NCBI GenBank assembly: GCA_019347595.1
Contig: JAHWLA010000087.1
Location: forward strand, 1 to 10,128
Direction: 5' to 3'
DNA length: 10,128 bases
DNA from: Actinomycetota bacterium
Lineage (GTDB): Bacteria > Actinomycetota > Acidimicrobiia > Acidimicrobiales > JAHWLA01
Shown here: positions 6,734 through 10,128 of the stretch, piece by piece
Numbering within the stretch: the stretch's first letter is position 1
How the letters are laid out: every line of letters begins with the position of its first letter
Made by a program: the position numbers and the translations under genes
Notes under the pieces: model-generated
What the model was told of the DNA's origin: nothing
Databases searched by the model: none
The model's input: only the letters and a program-made list of their open reading frames with translations

Positions 6734-8593
6734 TCACTCCGGTTGGTGGATCCTCGACCACACGGCGGCGGCCACCGTGTCGGGCAACCAGGGCAGCGCT
6801 TGCAACGACTCCAGCGACGCCTTCTTGACCGCCCCCACCCCGCCGAACTCCTTCAGCAACCGCTTCTTGCGCGTGGGACCCAACCCCGGGATGTCGTCGA
6901 GCACCGAGCGGGTCATGCGCTTCCCCCGCAGTTGCCGGTGATACGACACGGCGAAGCGGTGGGCCTCGTCCCGCACCCGCTGCAACAGGTACAACGCCTC
7001 CGACTGCCGGGGGATGCGCACGGGGTCGGCCCGGCCCGGCAGGTAGACCTCCTCGAACTGCTTGGCCAGCGCGGCCACGGGGATCTCGTCCTCCAGCCCC
7101 AGGTCCTCCACCACCCGCAGTGCCACGCTCAACTGCCCCTTGCCGCCGTCCACCAACAACAACTGCGGCGGGTACGAGAACTTGCGGGGCCGCTCCGACA
7201 ACGGGTTCTCCCGCTCGGCCAGCAGCGCCGTCAGCCGCCGGGTCAGCACCTCCTCCATGGCGGCGTAGTCGTCGTTGCCCTCGACCGCCTTCACCTTGAA
7301 CCGCCGGTACTCCGACTTCTTCGCCAGGCCGTCCTCCATGACGACCATCGACCCGACGTAGTCGGTGCCCTGGATATGGCTCATGTCGAAGCACTCGATC
7401 CGCAACGGCGCTTCGGGCAGCCCCAGCGCGTCCTGCAAGGCGTTCAGCGCCCGTGCCCGGGCGTTGTGATCGGACGATCGTCGCAGCCGGTGGCGTGTGA
7501 ACTCCTCCGCGGCGTTGCGGGTGACCGTCTCGTGCAGCGCCCGCTTGTCGCCCCGCTGCGGCACCCGCACCGTCACCCGAGAGCCCCGCAGGTCCGACAG
7601 CCAGGACTCGTAGAACTCGGCGTCGTCGGGGGCATCGGGCACCAGCACCTCACGGGGCACGCCGAGCGCCGGCGAGCCCGCGTAGAGCTGTTCGAGAATG
7701 TGGGCGATCAACTGCGGCCGGGTCAGGTCCTCGACCTTGTCGACCACGAACCCCTTGCGCCCGCTCACCCGCCCCCGCCGCACCCAGAACACCTGCACGG
7801 CCGCTTCCAGCTCGTCCTCCACCAAGCCGATGACGTCGATGTCTTCGGCCTTGTCCAGCACCATCTGCTGCTTCTCGATGGCCTTGCGCACCGACGTCAG
7901 CCGGTCCCGCAGCCGGGCCGCCCGCTCGAACTCCAGGTCGGCGGCGGCCGACTGCATCGACGACTCCAACCGCTGCACGACCTCGGTGGTGTTGCCCTCC
8001 AGGAACGAGATGAGCTCCTCGACGAGCCCGTCATAGTCCGACCGCTCGATCTCCCGCACGCACGGCCCCGCGCACTTCTCGATGTGGAACAGCAGGCACG
8101 GCCGGCCCTGTCGTTCGTGGCGCCCGAACTTGTTGTCGGAGCAGGTGCGGATGGGGAACGTGCGCAGTAGCAGGTCGAGCGTCTCACGGATGGCGTACGC
8201 CTGCGCGTAGGGGCCGAAGTAACGGACGCCCTTGCGGCGAGCGCCCCGCATGACCATGGCCCGCGGCCACTCGTCGTCGAGCGTGATGGCAAGGAACGGA
8301 TAACTCTTGTCGTCCCGCAGCCGAACGTTGAAGCGAGGCTTGTGGCGCTGGATGAGGCTGTACTCCAGCATCAGCGCCTCGACCTCGTTGCGAACCTCGA
8401 TCCACTCCACCGACTCGGCGGCGGCCATCATCTGGGCCGTCCGGGGCGGCAGGCTCGACTGGAAGTAGTTGCTCAGCCGGGACCGCAGCGACTTCGCCTT
8501 GCCCACGTAGATGACGCGCCCGTCCCGGTCCTTGAACTGGTAGGAGCCAGGGCAGTCGGGGATGCTGCCGGCGGAAGGTCGGGCGAACGCCAC
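6734..8593 (-). CDS. uvrC: UvrABC excinuclease subunit C
   Basis: UvrC makes both cuts around a DNA lesion in nucleotide excision repair, recruited by UvrB. From GTG 8593 the protein has 619 residues, the usual length. The N-terminal GIY-YIG nuclease spans about 15-95 (PGSYQFKDRDGRVIYVGKA, then LRSRLSNYF). Four cysteines follow (151, 166, 174, 178; pattern IRTC...RPC...EKCAGPC), the set reported to bind an iron-sulfur cluster in UvrC. The UVR motif that contacts UvrB lies at about 203-238. The C-terminal RNase H-like nuclease has FDMSH (Asp403), LVDGGKGQL (Asp482) and RDEAHRF (His545). Tandem helix-hairpin-helix motifs (565-616) end the protein. All catalytic landmarks are intact. An in-frame GTG at 8623 would add ten residues (YAPHCYSCV-like) that family members lack; neither start has a good ribosome binding site. 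It is divergent from nadA and ends at a strong terminator. Confidence 0.97.
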   Translation of the reverse strand: MAFARPSAGSIPDCPGSYQFKDRDGRVIYVGKAKSLRSRLSNYFQSSLPPRTAQMMAAAESVEWIEVRNEVEALMLEYSLIQRHKPRFNVRLRDDKSYPFLAITLDDEWPRAMVMRGARRKGVRYFGPYAQAYAIRETLDLLLRTFPIRTCSDNKFGRHERQGRPCLLFHIEKCAGPCVREIERSDYDGLVEELISFLEGNTTEVVQRLESSMQSAAADLEFERAARLRDRLTSVRKAIEKQQMVLDKAEDIDVIGLVEDELEAAVQVFWVRRGRVSGRKGFVVDKVEDLTRPQLIAHILEQLYAGSPALGVPREVLVPDAPDDAEFYESWLSDLRGSRVTVRVPQRGDKRALHETVTRNAAEEFTRHRLRRSSDHNARARALNALQDALGLPEAPLRIECFDMSHIQGTDYVGSMVVMEDGLAKKSEYRRFKVKAVEGNDDYAAMEEVLTRRLTALLAERENPLSERPRKFSYPPQLLLVDGGKGQLSVALRVVEDLGLEDEIPVAALAKQFEEVYLPGRADPVRIPRQSEALYLLQRVRDEAHRFAVSYHRQLRGKRMTRSVLDDIPGLGPTRKKRLLKEFGGVGAVKKASLESLQALPWLPDTVAAAVWSRIHQPE

Positions 8594-8617
8594 GACACAG
8601 GAATAGCAGTGCGGCGC

Positions 8618-8629
8618 GTACACTTGTAC
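8618..8629. repeat. GTACA-CT-TGTAC inverted repeat at the uvrC 5' end
   Basis: This perfect 5-bp inverted repeat with a 2-nt spacer sits 25 nt upstream of the preferred uvrC start and overlaps the alternative GTG at 8623. It does not fit the actinobacterial SOS box (CGAAC-N4-GTTCG). It may be an operator, or chance. Confidence 0.3.
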
Positions 8630-8633
8630 TCAG

Positions 8634-8653
8634 CGCCGGCCTGGTATCCGGCG
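8634..8653. repeat. CGCCGG-N8-CCGGCG inverted repeat between uvrC and nadA
   Basis: The 6-bp arms 8634-8639 and 8648-8653 lie in the divergent intergenic region of about 157 bp. It would form a hairpin in either transcript or a dyad operator. The rest of this region shows the nadA ribosome binding site but no convincing promoter hexamers. Confidence 0.3.
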
Positions 8654-8738
8654 ACATATCGAGCTCCGAGGCCGACAACCCCGCGGATGGGCGACCAGGC
8701 TGTCCCCGCCGGCCGTGAATCGGAGCTGTTCCCGACGA

Positions 8739-8743
8739 AGGGA
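8739..8743 (+). promoter_or_regulatory. Ribosome binding site of nadA
   Basis: AAGGG(A) stands 7 nt upstream of the ATG at 8751 and selects it over the in-frame GTG at 8715, which would add twelve residues not typical of NadA. Confidence 0.7.
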
Positions 8744-8750
8744 CTCATAC

Positions 8751-9845
8751 ATGCTCCGCCTCCAGACCCCCCTCCCCGAGGGCTACGCCGACGCCGGCGA
8801 AGACGCGCTCGCCGCCCGCATCGCCGCGGCCAAGGAGACGCTCGGCGACCGGCTGCTGATCCTCGGGCACCACTACCAGCGCGACGAGGTCATGCGCTGG
8901 GCCGACCTGCGGGGCGACTCGTTCGGCCTGTCCCGCATGGCCGCCGACAACCGCTCGGCGGAGTACGTGGTGTTCTGCGGCGTTCACTTTATGGCCGAGT
9001 CGGCCGACATCCTCACCGCCGACCACCAGCAGGTGATCCTCCCCGACCTCAACGCCGGCTGTTCGATGGCCGACATGGCCGACCTCGAGTCGGTGGAGGA
9101 GGCATGGGACGCGCTCGCCGACGTAACCGACCTCGACCGCATCGTCCCTATCACCTACATGAACTCCTCCGCCGCCCTGAAGGCGTTCGTCGGGCGGGCG
9201 GGCGGGGCTGTGTGCACGTCGTCCAACGCCCGGGCGGTGCTGACGTGGGCGCTGGGCAAGGGCGACAAGGTCCTCTTCTTCCCGGACCAGCATCTGGGCC
9301 GCAACACCGGCTACCAGCTCGGCTTCACCGAGGACGACATGCGGGTCTGGAACCCGCGCCTCGATCTCGGCGGCCTGGACGAGAAGGATGTCAAAGAGGC
9401 CACCTTCCTGTTGTGGAAGGGGCACTGCTCGGTGCACCAGCGGTTCCGGCCCGAGCACGTGGCCGCCTTCCGGGCGCAGCACCCGGAGGGCATCGTGCTC
9501 GCCCATCCGGAGTGCGCCCACGACGTAGTCGAGTTGGCGGACGAGGTGGGCTCCACCGACGCCATCATCAAGGCGGTCGCCGCCGCACCCGCCGGTGCGA
9601 CGATCGCCGTCGCCACCGAGATCCACCTCGTGCAGCGGTTGGAGGCGGAGACCCCCGACAAGACGGTGGTGTCGCTCGACCCGCTGGTCTGCCCGTGCTC
9701 GACGATGTTCCGGATCGACGCCGCCCATCTGGCCTGGGTGCTGGAGAACCTGGTGGAGGGTCGCGTGGTCAACCGCATCACGGTGGATGCGGACACGACC
9801 GAGTGGGCCAAGGTGGCATTGGAGCGCATGCTGGCCATCCGGTAA
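8751..9845 (+). CDS. nadA: Quinolinate synthase NadA
   Basis: NadA condenses iminoaspartate with dihydroxyacetone phosphate to quinolinate, the second step of de novo NAD synthesis from aspartate, using a [4Fe-4S] cluster. The protein has 364 residues, close to the Bacillus-type enzyme. Visible landmarks are GHHYQ (39-43), DLNAGCSMAD (Cys104), TYMNSSA (135-141), CTSSNA (155-160), FFPDQHLGRNT (177-187), GHCSVHQR (Cys226), AHPEC (251-255), ATEIH (288-292) and LVCPCSTM (Cys314, Cys316). Cys104, Cys226 and Cys314 match the three cluster ligands by motif and spacing. All key residues are present, so the enzyme should work in the cytosol. The partners nadB and nadC are not in the window; the next gene downstream is unrelated and has its own promoter, so nadA looks isolated here. 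No known NAD-pathway operator was recognised upstream. Confidence 0.97.
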   Translation: MLRLQTPLPEGYADAGEDALAARIAAAKETLGDRLLILGHHYQRDEVMRWADLRGDSFGLSRMAADNRSAEYVVFCGVHFMAESADILTADHQQVILPDLNAGCSMADMADLESVEEAWDALADVTDLDRIVPITYMNSSAALKAFVGRAGGAVCTSSNARAVLTWALGKGDKVLFFPDQHLGRNTGYQLGFTEDDMRVWNPRLDLGGLDEKDVKEATFLLWKGHCSVHQRFRPEHVAAFRAQHPEGIVLAHPECAHDVVELADEVGSTDAIIKAVAAAPAGATIAVATEIHLVQRLEAETPDKTVVSLDPLVCPCSTMFRIDAAHLAWVLENLVEGRVVNRITVDADTTEWAKVALERMLAIR

Positions 9846-9847
9846 AT

Positions 9848-9867
9848 ACTGGAATGCACTGAAATGC
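9848..9867. repeat. Tandem 10-bp repeat after nadA
   Basis: ACTGGAATGC (9848-9857) is followed at once by ACTGAAATGC (9858-9867), nine of ten bases identical. It lies 3 nt after the nadA stop and 1 nt before the -35 of the next gene, where an activator or repressor could bind. Confidence 0.4.
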
Positions 9868-9868
9868 C

Positions 9869-9898
9869 TTGACGACAACCGTCGGTCTGCCGTAACAT
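9869..9898 (+). promoter_or_regulatory. Promoter of the 13E12/DUF222 gene
   Basis: TTGACG (-35, 9869-9874) and TAACAT (-10, 9893-9898) are separated by 18 nt. The expected transcription start is at about 9905-9906, which is the first base of the GTG start codon. No ribosome binding site precedes that codon, so the mRNA is probably leaderless, a common arrangement in Actinobacteria. Confidence 0.7.
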
Positions 9899-9913
9899 CG
9901 AACACGTGTTCGA
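9898..9913. promoter_or_regulatory. SOS (LexA) box over the 13E12/DUF222 promoter and start
   Basis: TCGAAC-ACGT-GTTCGA is a perfect 16-bp palindrome and matches the mycobacterial LexA box TCGAAC-N4-GTTCGA in every fixed position. It runs from the last base of the -10 across the transcription start and the GTG, so bound LexA would block transcription. Confidence 0.82.
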
Positions 9914-10128
9914 GGCATTGGAGTCGGCGATTTCGGAGCTGGACGTGGGCATCGACGGCGACGCCCTGGTGGCGGCCTGCCGGCTACTGGACCGCTTGAA
10001 GGCCAAGGTGGCGCTCGCCGCCGCCGACTTCGATGCGAGCCGACGGTGGGAGCTCGACGGCGCCACCTCGGCCGCCGCCTGGCTGAAGCACCGGGCGGGC
10101 ATGACGGCCTCGGCGGCCAACTGGACGG
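9906..10128 (+). CDS. 13E12/DUF222 family protein (HNH endonuclease type), 5' part
   Basis: The frame opens at GTG 9906 and runs off the window after 74 codons. The visible protein begins VFEALESAISELDVG and continues with LVAACRLLDRLKAKVALAAA, DFDASRRWELDGATSAAAWL and KHRAGMTASAANW. The FDAS..W..DGA.S..AWL..HAG pattern is the N-terminal DUF222 domain of the actinobacterial 13E12 (REP13E12) family. Full-length members usually end in an HNH nuclease domain, which would lie beyond the edge. These genes occur in many copies per genome and their function is not settled. In Mycobacterium tuberculosis several are under LexA control, and the prophage phiRv1 integrates within REP13E12 copies. The start is supported by the promoter and SOS box placed exactly for a leaderless message. 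The gene is partial because of the window, not truncated biologically. Confidence 0.88.
   Translation, partial: MFEALESAISELDVGIDGDALVAACRLLDRLKAKVALAAADFDASRRWELDGATSAAAWLKHRAGMTASAANWT

Noticed and set aside
6665..8170. 501-codon plus-strand open frame antisense to uvrC
   Set aside because: It is His/Leu/Arg-rich mirror sequence of a highly conserved gene and starts inside the terminator and promoter region.
8342..9862. 506-codon plus-strand open frame across the uvrC 5' end and nadA
   Set aside because: It is out of frame with nadA, whose motifs are unmistakable, and Arg/Pro-rich without any family signature.
1..10128. tRNA, rRNA, CRISPR array, insertion sequence or riboswitch
   Set aside because: No cloverleaf, spaced repeat array, terminal inverted repeats with transposase, or recognised riboswitch core was seen on either strand.

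Overview
The window is GC-rich bacterial chromosomal DNA. GTG starts are frequent, one promoter is typical of leaderless actinobacterial genes, there is a 13E12/DUF222-type gene with a mycobacterial-type SOS box, and regulators of the PucR/CdaR type with an RsbRD-like N-terminus are present. These point to the Actinobacteria (Actinomycetota). The UvrC and NadA sequences and the odd gene mix would fit Acidimicrobiia or a related lineage, but that finer placement is inference only.

Layout. Bases 1-172 hold no convincing gene. A small exported protein (173-463, +) runs convergently into a long minus-strand block and overlaps its last gene by 22 bp. In order of transcription (right to left) that block holds: a lipoprotein (6644-6045), an exported PKD-like protein (6117 or 6057 down to 5287), a class I methyltransferase (5249-4500), two paralogous PucR/CdaR-type regulators (4364-3018 and 2909-1590), and an ECF-type sigma factor with a transmembrane C-terminal extension (1539-442). 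The lipoprotein gene has a perfect -35 box and a -10 framed by an inverted repeat. The second regulator has its own 135-bp upstream gap with repeats, so the block is probably at least two transcription units. Right of a strong intrinsic terminator (about 6689-6719) lies uvrC (minus), and divergent from it is nadA (+). After nadA comes the 5' end of a 13E12/DUF222 HNH-nuclease family gene, cut by the window edge, whose promoter and start codon are covered by a perfect LexA (SOS) box.

How the genes relate. uvrC (nucleotide excision repair) and nadA (NAD biosynthesis) are housekeeping genes. The left two thirds look like a lineage-specific regulatory and cell-envelope locus: two sister regulators, a sigma factor that probably spans the membrane, and three exported proteins of unknown function. 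The observations most worth following are the membrane-anchored sigma factor beside tandem PucR paralogues and the SOS-controlled, probably leaderless 13E12-family gene. No tRNA, rRNA, CRISPR array or insertion sequence was seen.
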